In this document: positions 5,572 to 12,335 of the stretch, piece after piece
How positions within the stretch are numbered: position 1 is the first letter of the stretch
Layout of the letters: each line of letters starts with the position of its first letter
DNA from: Flavobacteriaceae bacterium
GTDB lineage: Bacteria; Bacteroidota; Bacteroidia; Flavobacteriales; Flavobacteriaceae
Direction of reading: 5' to 3'
DNA length: 13,385 nucleotides
Assembly: GCA_003511845.1 (NCBI GenBank)
Contig: DOIV01000105.1
Location: forward strand, 1 to 13,385
Notes under the pieces: model-generated
Database searches by the model: none
Seen by the model: the letters and a program-made list of their open reading frames with translations, nothing else
Told to the model about the DNA's origin: nothing
Position numbers and translations under genes: made by a program

Positions 5572-7113
5572 ATGTCTACAAAAATTGTAAACAGTATCAA
5601 ATACATTGGTGTGTTAACTCTTGTATTATCTAGTATTATTGCCTGCGAAAAAGATTTTGAAAATGTTGGCGTTGGCTTAGTTGATAATAATTTATTCACT
5701 CCAGATGTAGAAACCTTTGAAGTGATTTCTTATAATGAAGACCTGGAAAAATCAAGAGTTGACAATGTGACTAATCGCTTATTAGGTGTTTACAATCACA
5801 GTGATTTCGGATTGTTAAAATCTTCAATTATAAGTCAGTTAAATCTAGGTGAGATAAAATTTTCTGATAACATGTCTATTGATACCATAATATTGGATAT
5901 TCCTTATTTTGCAACAAAACAAAAGAAAAATAGTGACGGAACACCAAATTTTAAATTAGATTCTATTGTTGGAAAACAAGATGTTGAATTTAACATCAAA
6001 GTACATGAGTTAGGTACGTTTTTAAATGTTCTTGATCCTGTGGACCCATCAAAAAACAAAAAATACTATTCTGATGATACTTATACAAGAAAAGCATTAT
6101 TATATTCTGGGATGTTTAAACCTAATAAAAACGATACTCTTTTAGAAGTTAAAAGAAAATTTTTAGATGGCAAGCTAAATACATCTGGGAAAATAGATTC
6201 TATTAAGAAAGAAAAATTAGTGCCTTCTATTAAAATTCCATTAGATGAAAATTTTTTCAAAAACAACTTTTTAAATCAACAAAATTCAGGTACATTTGAT
6301 TCAAATGATAGTTTTAAAAACTATTTTAGAGGTTTAATAATTGATGCCAATGGTACAGATGGTGCGATGATGAAATTAGCAATGTCAAAAGCAACTGTAA
6401 CTATATACTATAGCAATTTGACTGATGAAACCACTACTACTAAAGATTTAAATGGGGATGGAGATACTGATGATAAAGATGTAATAGCCAATCAATCAAC
6501 AACTTTTCTATTAGGCGGCGTAAGCACAAGTCAATATACTAGAGATTATACAACGTCAACTACAAATATTCTTCAAAAATTCAACAGCCCTAATAAAGTG
6601 AGTGGTGAAGATAAATTGTATGTTCAAGGAGCTGCTGGTTCTATAGCTGTTCTTGAATTATTTAAAGGTATTGATTTGAATGAAATCCGTGAGAAAAATT
6701 GGTTAATTAACCAAGCAAGTCTTACACTTTATGTAGACAATCCTACAGACACAATTATCCCTAATAAATTATACTTATACAACTATGATTATAATTCTCA
6801 AATTTTAGATGCCAATACAGAACGTTTTATAGGAGGGAAATTACAAAAAGACAAAGACAATAAACCGCTGAAATATGAGTTTCTAATTACAGATTATATT
6901 TCTGAAGTTTTAAAAAATGATAGTGAAGCAAAAGACATTAGTAAATTGGCTATAAAAACATACAATCAAAGAGATAAACCAGTAAATGCTTTAGACACTT
7001 TGATGAGAAATTATAGCTGGGATGCTAAAGGTGTGGTTTTAAAAGGAAATTCACCATTAACAGATACTAAGCGTTTAAAACTTGAAATATTTTACACAAA
7101 GAATAATCAATAA
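5572..7113 (+). CDS. DUF4270 family lipoprotein
   Basis: A 513-residue secreted lipoprotein. A short basic N-terminus, a hydrophobic core (residues 9-24) and the lipobox IIAC put the lipidated cysteine at position 25. It is followed by EKDFE, an acidic, lysine-containing stretch like the lipoprotein export signals of Flavobacteriia that send lipoproteins to the cell surface. The mature region, with FENVGVGLVDNN after the cysteine, is typical of DUF4270, a Bacteroidota family of unknown function. Residues 292-303 read DLNGDGDTDDKD, an exact match to a dockerin/EF-hand calcium loop, set in a Thr-rich linker. I chose ATG 5572 over TTG 5566 because it gives a cleaner signal peptide. It lies between the GT5-like gene (36 bases) and glmS (23 bases), so all three are probably one operon. 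A role in envelope sugar metabolism is only a guess. Confidence 0.88.
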   Translation: MSTKIVNSIKYIGVLTLVLSSIIACEKDFENVGVGLVDNNLFTPDVETFEVISYNEDLEKSRVDNVTNRLLGVYNHSDFGLLKSSIISQLNLGEIKFSDNMSIDTIILDIPYFATKQKKNSDGTPNFKLDSIVGKQDVEFNIKVHELGTFLNVLDPVDPSKNKKYYSDDTYTRKALLYSGMFKPNKNDTLLEVKRKFLDGKLNTSGKIDSIKKEKLVPSIKIPLDENFFKNNFLNQQNSGTFDSNDSFKNYFRGLIIDANGTDGAMMKLAMSKATVTIYYSNLTDETTTTKDLNGDGDTDDKDVIANQSTTFLLGGVSTSQYTRDYTTSTTNILQKFNSPNKVSGEDKLYVQGAAGSIAVLELFKGIDLNEIREKNWLINQASLTLYVDNPTDTIIPNKLYLYNYDYNSQILDANTERFIGGKLQKDKDNKPLKYEFLITDYISEVLKNDSEAKDISKLAIKTYNQRDKPVNALDTLMRNYSWDAKGVVLKGNSPLTDTKRLKLEIFYTKNNQ

Positions 7114-7136
7114 AAATAAATTAAAAAACACTTGCT

Positions 7137-8990
7137 ATGTGTGGTATTACAGGTTATATAGGCTATAGAGATGCCTATCCTATTATTATTAATGGTTTGC
7201 AACGACTAGAATACAGAGGTTATGATAGTGCAGGGCTAGTACTTTATGATGGTAAAGAAATAAATCTTGCCAAAACCAAAGGGAAAGTTAGTGAACTTCT
7301 TAAGAAATTTGACTCTGAAGCTTCCAAAAAAGGGAATTTAGGAATCGGTCATACACGTTGGGCAACTCATGGTGTGCCTAACGATGTGAATTCTCATCCA
7401 CACACATCCCAATCAGGAAATTTAGTGATTGTTCATAATGGTATTATCGAAAATTACGATACCATAAAAAAGGAATTGATCAATAGAGGATACACTTTTC
7501 ATAGTGATACTGATACAGAAGTTTTGATAAACCTTATTGAAGAAGTTCAAAAAAACAATAATGTAATGTTAGGGCAAGCTGTTCAAATTGCTCTAAATGA
7601 AGTTGTTGGAGCATATGCAATTGCAGTTTTTGATAAAACTAAACCCGATGAAATTGTTGTAGCAAAATTAGGTAGCCCAATTGCACTAGGGATTGGTAAA
7701 GACAATAAAGAATTTTTTATTGCTTCTGATGCTTCTCCGTTTCTAGAATATACTAAAGATGCTATTTACCTTGAAGATGGAGAAATGGCAATTATTAAAG
7801 TAGGAAGAGAAATTGAAATAAGAAAAATTCAAGATGATTCAGTAGTAGATGCTGAGATTCAAGAACTACAAATGAATCTTGAACAAATAGAAAAAGGAGG
7901 TTATGAGCATTTTATGCTTAAAGAAATATACGAACAGTCAAGAGCAATAACAGACACCTATAGAGGTAGATTGCTGAGAGATGAGGCCATTATAAAAATG
8001 GCAGGTGTTGAAGATAATATGAAGCGTTTTTTAAATGCAGATCGTATTATAATTGTTGCTTGTGGTACGTCTTGGCATGCAGGTCTTGTAGCTGAATATA
8101 TTTTTGAAGATTTAGCAAGAATACCTGTTGAAGTTGAATATGCTTCAGAATTTAGATATAGAAATCCGATTATTTCAGAAAAAGATATTGTTATTGCAAT
8201 TTCACAATCGGGTGAAACGGCCGATACTTTAGCTGCAATAAAGTTAGCAAAATCTAAAGGAGCTTTTGTGTTTGGCGTTTGTAATGTCGTTGGTTCATCA
8301 ATTAGTAGGGAGTCAGATGCTGGTGCTTATACACATGCAGGTCCAGAAATTGGTGTAGCATCTACAAAAGCATTTACAACACAAATAACAGTATTAGCCT
8401 TAATTGCTTTACGATTGGCTAGAGCAAAAGGAACTATATCAAGCTCAGATTTTCGTAATCATATTTATGAATTAGAAGCTATCCCTGCAAAAGTTGAAGC
8501 TTTATTAGAAATAAATGATAAAGTTGAAGAGATTGCAAGAAAATATCTTTTGTCTACCAATTTCCTATATTTAGGAAGAGGATTTAACTTTCCTGTTGCC
8601 TTAGAAGGAGCATTAAAATTAAAAGAAATTTCTTACATTCATGCTGAAGGATATCCTGCAGCTGAAATGAAGCATGGACCAATTGCATTAATTGATGATA
8701 GAATGCCTGTAGTTGTTATTGCAACTAAAAAAGGACATTATGAGAAGGTTGTAAGTAATATTCAAGAAATAAAATCTCGTAAAGGGAAAATTATTGCGGT
8801 TGTTACTGAAGGTGATACTACAGTTAAAGAAATTGCAGATCATGTTATAGAAATTCCTGAGACTATAGAGTCGTTATCACCATTATTAACTACAATTCCA
8901 CTACAATTACTGTCATATCATATAGCAGTAATGAGAGGTTGTAACGTAGATCAACCAAGAAATTTAGCAAAATCAGTTACGGTAGAATAA
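7137..8990 (+). CDS. glmS: Glutamine--fructose-6-phosphate aminotransferase (isomerizing)
   Basis: GlmS makes glucosamine-6-phosphate from fructose-6-phosphate and glutamine, the entry to UDP-GlcNAc for peptidoglycan and lipopolysaccharide. The 617 residues are full length. The N-terminal glutaminase domain (1 to about 240) starts with Cys2, the nucleophile once Met is removed, and carries YRGYDSAG (26-33), TRWATHG (73-79), HNGIIENY (100-107) and SDTDTEV (123-129). Two SIS domains follow, with ACGTSWHAG (308-316), SQSGETADT (356-364) and STKAFTTQ (409-416). The C-terminal isomerase segment has KEISYIHAEGY (496-506), KHGP (512-515) and the terminal LAKSVTVE with Lys612. It is cytosolic and is last in the operon before the terminator at 9085-9119. 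The 23-base gap upstream leaves no room for a glmS ribozyme, so regulation must differ from Gram-positive bacteria. Confidence 0.98.
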   Translation: MCGITGYIGYRDAYPIIINGLQRLEYRGYDSAGLVLYDGKEINLAKTKGKVSELLKKFDSEASKKGNLGIGHTRWATHGVPNDVNSHPHTSQSGNLVIVHNGIIENYDTIKKELINRGYTFHSDTDTEVLINLIEEVQKNNNVMLGQAVQIALNEVVGAYAIAVFDKTKPDEIVVAKLGSPIALGIGKDNKEFFIASDASPFLEYTKDAIYLEDGEMAIIKVGREIEIRKIQDDSVVDAEIQELQMNLEQIEKGGYEHFMLKEIYEQSRAITDTYRGRLLRDEAIIKMAGVEDNMKRFLNADRIIIVACGTSWHAGLVAEYIFEDLARIPVEVEYASEFRYRNPIISEKDIVIAISQSGETADTLAAIKLAKSKGAFVFGVCNVVGSSISRESDAGAYTHAGPEIGVASTKAFTTQITVLALIALRLARAKGTISSSDFRNHIYELEAIPAKVEALLEINDKVEEIARKYLLSTNFLYLGRGFNFPVALEGALKLKEISYIHAEGYPAAEMKHGPIALIDDRMPVVVIATKKGHYEKVVSNIQEIKSRKGKIIAVVTEGDTTVKEIADHVIEIPETIESLSPLLTTIPLQLLSYHIAVMRGCNVDQPRNLAKSVTVE

Positions 8991-9007
8991 TTTAATCGAA
9001 AATAATT

Positions 9008-9028
9008 CCCCTAGGCTTTGCCTCGAGG
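9008..9028. repeat. GC-rich imperfect palindrome after glmS
   Basis: CCT-AGGC (9010-9016), loop TTT, then GCCT-CG-AGG (9020-9028) fold into a 7-bp stem interrupted by a 2-base bulge. With the adjacent perfect palindrome at 9032-9050 it forms a GC-rich block of about 45 bases between the glmS stop and its terminator. This looks like a dispersed intergenic repeat unit. Confidence 0.5.
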
Positions 9029-9031
9029 ATA

Positions 9032-9050
9032 CCTGCCTGCCGCAGGCAGG
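9032..9050. repeat. Perfect palindrome CCTGCCTGC-C-GCAGGCAGG
   Basis: The 9-base arms CCTGCCTGC (9032-9040) and GCAGGCAGG (9042-9050) are exact reverse complements around one central base. GC content is far above the surroundings. Such CTGCCTGC...GCAGGCAG palindromes are familiar as dispersed repeats in flavobacterial intergenic regions. No T-tract follows; the terminator proper is 35 bases further on. It could act as a REP-type 3' mRNA stabiliser or a transposase-mobilised element. Confidence 0.65.
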
Positions 9051-9084
9051 GCCAGTTTCAAGAAGTTTTTTATTTATAATAGAC

Positions 9085-9119
9085 AAAGACTTAAAAGAAT
9101 ATATTTTTAAGTCTTTTTT
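9085..9119 (+). terminator. Intrinsic terminator of the glmS operon
   Basis: AAAGACTTAAAA (9085-9096) pairs with TTTTAAGTCTTT (9105-9116) around an 8-base loop, and the T run continues to 9119. It lies about 95 bases after the glmS stop. The stem is AT-rich but perfect. The convergent pth gene ends at 9143. Confidence 0.75.
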
Positions 9120-9142
9120 CTTTACTTTTTTTTTCTTTGAAT

Positions 9143-9769
9143 TTATTTCCCATTAAATTCACTCATCGTATTTGCAATACCAGCTGTACCGAAAGATTTG
9201 ATGAGTTTAGAAGTTTTTTCTAACCTTTCTTTTAATTTGCTATTTTCATCATCATTCCATTCACCTAAAACATAATCTACTTGTCTTCCTTTAGAAAATT
9301 CTGCTCCAACACCAAATCGAAATCTAGGATAATTTTGTGTTTGTAAAACTTCGTTGATATTTTTTAAACCATTATGCCCACCTGCACTTCCTTTTGATTT
9401 TAACCTGAAAGTGCCAAAAGAAATATTTAAATCATCACAAATAATAAGTGTGTTTTCTAAACTAATTTTTTCTTTCGTCATCCAGTATTTAACTGCTTTA
9501 CCACTTAAATTCATATATGTAGAAGGTTTTAGAAGTATAAAGGTTCTTCCTTTAAATCTAAATTTACTAACAGCACCTAATTTTTGATTTTCAAAAACCA
9601 CATTTTCTTTCTTGGCAATTTCATCTAAAATTTTGAAGCCAATATTATGTCTTGTATGCTCATAATCAGCACCAATATTACCAAGTCCGACAATTAAATA
9701 TTTTTTCATAACAGGTTCAATATTATTAGGAGTACTAAAAAGAGACTTTAACAATTTTAACAACTTCAC
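9143..9769 (-). CDS. pth: Aminoacyl-tRNA (peptidyl-tRNA) hydrolase
   Basis: Pth cleaves peptidyl-tRNAs released from stalled ribosomes and recycles the tRNA; it is cytosolic and usually essential. The 208 residues include a core of about 188 starting at Met21: YLIVGLGNIG (24-33, Asn31), TRHNIGF (39-45, catalytic His41), TYMNLSG (84-90, Asn87), CDDLNISFG (111-119) and GGHNGLK (130-136). The first 20 residues (basic MKLLKLLKSLF, then a linker) are an extension of a kind I recall in other Flavobacteriia. The long form starts at GTG 9769; ATG 9709 would give the classic length. I keep the long form with moderate confidence. The family call is firm. It follows rplY, but a strong terminator lies between them and leaves almost no space for a separate promoter. 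Confidence 0.95.
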   Translation of the reverse strand: MKLLKLLKSLFSTPNNIEPVMKKYLIVGLGNIGADYEHTRHNIGFKILDEIAKKENVVFENQKLGAVSKFRFKGRTFILLKPSTYMNLSGKAVKYWMTKEKISLENTLIICDDLNISFGTFRLKSKGSAGGHNGLKNINEVLQTQNYPRFRFGVGAEFSKGRQVDYVLGEWNDDENSKLKERLEKTSKLIKSFGTAGIANTMSEFNGK

Positions 9770-9792
9770 AACATTAATTTAATTGTAAAAAT

Positions 9793-9824
9793 AAAAAAAG
9801 CTTCGTGAAAACGAAGCTTTTTTT
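9793..9824 (-). terminator. Strong intrinsic terminator after rplY
   Basis: A 14-bp perfect stem, with GC core GCTTCGT/ACGAAGC and flanking A7/T7, closes a GAAA loop (TTTC on the transcribed minus strand). On the minus strand it is followed by T7, A and T5, an ideal intrinsic terminator. It begins 21 bases after the rplY stop and ends 23 bases before the pth GTG, so it sits between two genes of the same direction. Confidence 0.85.
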
Positions 9825-9845
9825 AAACACTTATAAATATTTTAT

Positions 9846-10490
9846 TTATTCTTTAGCTGCTTCACCACCTTCTGCTGGAGTTGCTCCTTCTTCACCTTCT
9901 GCTCCTTCTTCACCTTCTTCCTCTTCAACTTCATCTACAATAGCTGCACGTGCTGTTCTTACTTGAACAACAACCATACCGTCAGGGTGTAAAATTTCGA
10001 AAGCATCATTTTTAACATCTTCTACAAATACTTTATCTCCAATTTTTAATTCAGAAATATCAACATTAATAAAATCAGGTAAATTTGCTGGTATAGCTTT
10101 CACTCTTAATCTACGATTAGGAAAACGCATTGTACCACCGTTACTAACACCTGGTGAACGACCTTCTAATGTAACCGGAATGTTCATAGTCACTACCTTG
10201 TCATCAAATATTTGATAGAAGTCAATATGTAAAATTTTATCAGTTACTGGGTGAAATTGAATGTCTTGCATGATAGCATTCAACTTTTCGTCACCTTCCA
10301 ATTCAATCGTTGCAGTATATACATTTGGAGTATACACTAAACTTTTAAATGCAATTTCTTCTGCTGAAAAGTGAATAGGGTTTTTTCCTCCGTATAATAC
10401 GCAAGGTACCTGTCCAGCATTACGTAAGGCTTTGGTTGCTACCTTGCCCACGATTTCTCTTTTGGATCCTTTGATTGTAATAGATTTCAT
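9846..10490 (-). CDS. rplY: 50S ribosomal protein L25 (Ctc/TL5 form)
   Basis: L25 binds 5S rRNA in the large ribosomal subunit. This is the long two-domain form (CTC/TL5): an N-terminal L25 domain (about 1-92, with the conserved region [18 protein letters not shown] at 75-92) and a C-terminal beta domain (about 98-180). It ends in a very acidic low-complexity tail (186-214, runs of Glu, Gly and Ala), which is common in Bacteroidota L25. The length of 214 residues is normal for this form. The ATG at 10490 follows prs by 32 bases, so the two are co-transcribed. A strong terminator follows the stop. The general stress role of Ctc is known from Bacillus and is not shown here. Confidence 0.97.
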   Translation of the reverse strand: MKSITIKGSKREIVGKVATKALRNAGQVPCVLYGGKNPIHFSAEEIAFKSLVYTPNVYTATIELEGDEKLNAIMQDIQFHPVTDKILHIDFYQIFDDKVVTMNIPVTLEGRSPGVSNGGTMRFPNRRLRVKAIPANLPDFINVDISELKIGDKVFVEDVKNDAFEILHPDGMVVVQVRTARAAIVDEVEEEEGEEGAEGEEGATPAEGGEAAKE

Positions 10491-10522
10491 TTGTGTTTAT
10501 TTAATTGTTTGTTATAATTTAT

Positions 10523-11464
10523 TTACATTAAAAATTGATCACTGATAGATTGATTCCCTTGTACTCGGTGCATAATATCAGCAAATAAAGGGGCACAAGA
10601 TATAACTTTTATTTTAGATGCATCCTTTTTTAACGGAATTGTATCAGTAGTAATTAATTCTAGTAATTTTGAATTTTTAATACGATTATATGCATCACCA
10701 GACAGTAGAGCATGTGTACAAATAGCACGAACACTTTTAGCTCCTTTCTCCATCATTAAGTCAGCTGCTTTAGTGATTGTACCGGCAGTATCAATCATAT
10801 CGTCAACAATAATAACATTTCGCCCTTCTACATTACCAATCAATTCCATGTGAGAAATTACATTCGCTTTTAATCGTTGTTTATAACAGACAACCACTTC
10901 ACTTTCAAGAAATTTTGAATACGCATAAGCTCTTTTTGAGCCACCCATATCAGGTGATGCAATGGTAATATTATCTAAATTTGTTTTTTTGATGCTAGGT
11001 AAAAAGATAGTAGAAGCATATAAATGATCTACTGGTTTTTCAAAGAAACCTTGAATTTGATCAGCATGTAAATCCATTGTAATGATTCTGGTTGCACCTG
11101 CAGCTTGTAGTAAATTTGCAACCATTTTTGCTGCAATAGGCACTCTAGGTTTATCTTTGCTATCTTGTCTTGCCCAGCCAAAATAAGGAATTACCGCTGT
11201 TATATGTCTTGCTGATGCTCTTTTTGCAGCATCAATCATTAATAACATTTCCATTAGGTTGTCTGAAGATGGAAAAGTAGAACCAATAATAAAAATTCGC
11301 CTTCCTCTTATTGATTCTTCAAATGAAACTTGAAATTCTCCGTCACTATAAACATTTTTTCTTGATTTGCCTAGTTTGGTACCATAGGCTTTGGCTATTT
11401 TTTCAGCCAATTCTAAGGATTGTGAACATGCAAAAATTTTTGGTTTAGGTAGATGTTGTTCCAT
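10523..11464 (-). CDS. prs: Ribose-phosphate pyrophosphokinase (PRPP synthetase)
   Basis: Prs transfers pyrophosphate from ATP to ribose-5-phosphate, making PRPP for purines, pyrimidines, NAD, histidine and tryptophan. The 313 residues are full length for the class I enzyme. Visible motifs are YSDGEFQV (39-46), the catalytic loop region WARQDSKDKPRVPI (97-110), the ATP/metal motif TMDLHADQIQGFF (129-141, His133) and the PRPP-binding loop NVIIVDDMIDTAGT (216-229). It starts at ATG 11464, 25 bases downstream of the 3' end of tRNA-Leu on the same strand with no terminator between, so a shared transcript from the promoter near 11590 is likely. rplY follows after 32 bases. The call is firm. Confidence 0.98.
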   Translation of the reverse strand: MEQHLPKPKIFACSQSLELAEKIAKAYGTKLGKSRKNVYSDGEFQVSFEESIRGRRIFIIGSTFPSSDNLMEMLLMIDAAKRASARHITAVIPYFGWARQDSKDKPRVPIAAKMVANLLQAAGATRIITMDLHADQIQGFFEKPVDHLYASTIFLPSIKKTNLDNITIASPDMGGSKRAYAYSKFLESEVVVCYKQRLKANVISHMELIGNVEGRNVIIVDDMIDTAGTITKAADLMMEKGAKSVRAICTHALLSGDAYNRIKNSKLLELITTDTIPLKKDASKIKVISCAPLFADIMHRVQGNQSISDQFLM

Positions 11465-11489
11465 GTTATGTGTTTGGTTGTGTTGTTTG

Positions 11490-11571
11490 TACCTTGGGTG
11501 GGAATCGAACCCACACTCTCGAAAGAATTGGATTTTGAATCCAACGCGTCTACCAATTCCGCCACCAAGGC
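11490..11571 (-). tRNA. tRNA-Leu, anticodon CAA
   Basis: Read on the minus strand, the acceptor arms GCCTTGG and CCAAGGT pair with one terminal G-U. The D arm is GCG-GAATTGGTAGA-CGC. The anticodon stem TTGGA/TCCAA encloses TTCAAAA, giving anticodon CAA (reads UUG). The variable arm is long, with a TCT-TTCG-AGA hairpin, as in class II leucine tRNAs. The T arm is GTGGG-TTCGATT-CCCAC. The discriminator base is A, as leucyl-tRNA synthetase prefers. CCA is not encoded. The length is 82 bases. It lies immediately upstream of prs and probably shares its transcript. Confidence 0.95.
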
Positions 11572-11585
11572 AATTTTAAAGATTG

Positions 11586-11593
11586 CAAATCTA
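11586..11593 (-). promoter_or_regulatory. -7 box for the tRNA-Leu/prs/rplY unit
   Basis: On the minus strand the sequence TAGATTTG matches TAnnTTTG exactly and ends 15 bases before the 5' end of the tRNA, so transcription would start a few bases upstream of the mature tRNA. No clear -33 box is seen. It is the only exact -7 match I found upstream of tRNA-Leu and prs. Confidence 0.5.
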
Positions 11594-11637
11594 AAGAATA
11601 TTTTCACATTATAACTTCATAACATTACTAAGTTTTG

Positions 11638-11645
11638 TATTTTTG
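11638..11645 (+). promoter_or_regulatory. -7 box for ppa
   Basis: TATTTTTG matches the Bacteroidota -7 consensus TAnnTTTG and lies 24 bases before the ppa ATG at 11670, predicting a short leader. It is divergent from, and about 45 bases away from, the tRNA-Leu -7 box. No good -33 TTTG is visible. Confidence 0.45.
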
Positions 11646-11669
11646 GCAAAAATTTAAAAAAAGAAGAAA

Positions 11670-12197
11670 ATGAGTTTAAAAGAAAAAGACACTTTCGATG
11701 TGTTAATTGAAATACCAAAAGGAAGTAGAAATAAATATGAATACGATTTTGTATTGAATAAAATTAGGTTTGATAGAACTTTGTTTTCATCAATGATGTA
11801 CCCAGGTGACTATGGTTTTATTCCCGAAACCTTGGCGTTAGATAAAGACCCTTTAGACGTATTGGTGTTAGGTACAGAACCAACATTCCCGATGTGTGTT
11901 ATGGAAGTAAAAGCTATTGGCGTATTTCATATGACTGATGAAAAAGGACCTGATGAAAAAATAATTTGCGTTCCTGTTTCTGACCCGATTTGGAATCAAT
12001 TAAATGACTTGTCAGATATGAATCCGCATCAAGTAAAAGAAATTGAACATTTTTTTCAAGTATATAAAGATTTAGAGAATAAAAAGGTTGATGTAGGAGG
12101 ATGGGGAGAAGTAAAAGAAGCCTATGAAATCTTAGAAAAATGTACTGAACGATACGACTTAAGTGAACATAAAAAAAATAGAACATTTACCATATAA
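11670..12197 (+). CDS. ppa: Soluble inorganic pyrophosphatase (family I)
   Basis: Ppa hydrolyses pyrophosphate to two phosphates in the cytosol, pulling biosynthetic reactions forward. The 175 residues are normal for the prokaryotic family I enzyme. The substrate-site start EIPKGSRNKYEYD (14-26), YPGDYGFIPET (44-54) and the metal-binding signature DKDPLDV (58-64, with Asp58, Asp60 and Asp63) are all present, as is the later GPDEKIICVP (93-102). It begins at ATG 11670 after an A-rich tract typical of this group and ends 13 bases before a palindromic terminator. Its downstream neighbour is a membrane-bound pyrophosphatase, so the same substrate is handled by two unrelated enzymes encoded side by side. 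Confidence 0.98.
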   Translation: MSLKEKDTFDVLIEIPKGSRNKYEYDFVLNKIRFDRTLFSSMMYPGDYGFIPETLALDKDPLDVLVLGTEPTFPMCVMEVKAIGVFHMTDEKGPDEKIICVPVSDPIWNQLNDLSDMNPHQVKEIEHFFQVYKDLENKKVDVGGWGEVKEAYEILEKCTERYDLSEHKKNRTFTI

Positions 12198-12210
12198 TTG
12201 GTATATTAGT

Positions 12211-12244
12211 AAAGCCTCCTTATAATTATAAGGAGGCTTTTTTT
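12211..12244 (+). terminator. Intrinsic terminator after ppa
   Basis: AAAGCCTCCTTATAA (12211-12225) and its exact reverse complement TTATAAGGAGGCTTT (12226-12240) form a 30-base perfect palindrome followed by four more T. The loop must open within the central AT bases. The T-tract lies on the + strand side, so it terminates ppa and separates it from the membrane pyrophosphatase gene. Confidence 0.9.
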
Positions 12245-12260
12245 ATCTGATAAGATTTGT

Positions 12261-12268
12261 TACTTTTG
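12261..12268 (+). promoter_or_regulatory. -7 box for the membrane pyrophosphatase gene
   Basis: TACTTTTG fits TAnnTTTG exactly. It begins 17 bases after the T-tract of the ppa terminator, so the T-rich tail of the terminator lies where a -33 element would be. The predicted leader before the ATG at 12336 is about 60 bases and contains a 7-codon open frame at 12289-12312. Confidence 0.5.
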
Positions 12269-12335
12269 CAAACGATTAAAAACTTAGCATGAACTTATTT
12301 CAGGTTTATTAAGAATCAATCAAATAATAGTATAT

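Noticed and set aside
6081..6266. 61-codon minus-strand open frame inside DUF4270
   Set aside because: Antisense shadow in AT-rich coding DNA without a recognisable domain.
6445..6480. Reading the calcium loop as a true dockerin domain and the protein as a cellulosome part
   Set aside because: A dockerin has two such loops with helices, usually at a terminus. Only one loop is visible, mid-protein, and no cohesin gene is nearby.
7114..7136. glmS ribozyme upstream of glmS
   Set aside because: Only 23 AT-rich bases separate DUF4270 from glmS, far too short for the ribozyme fold.
11391..11607. Two short open frames crossing the tRNA-Leu region, on opposite strands
   Set aside because: Both run through a well-folded tRNA gene; their peptides are translations of tRNA sequence.
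11914..12186. 90-codon minus-strand open frame opposite ppa
   Set aside because: It lies antisense to a full, motif-complete pyrophosphatase; the peptide is low-complexity Leu/Phe/His.
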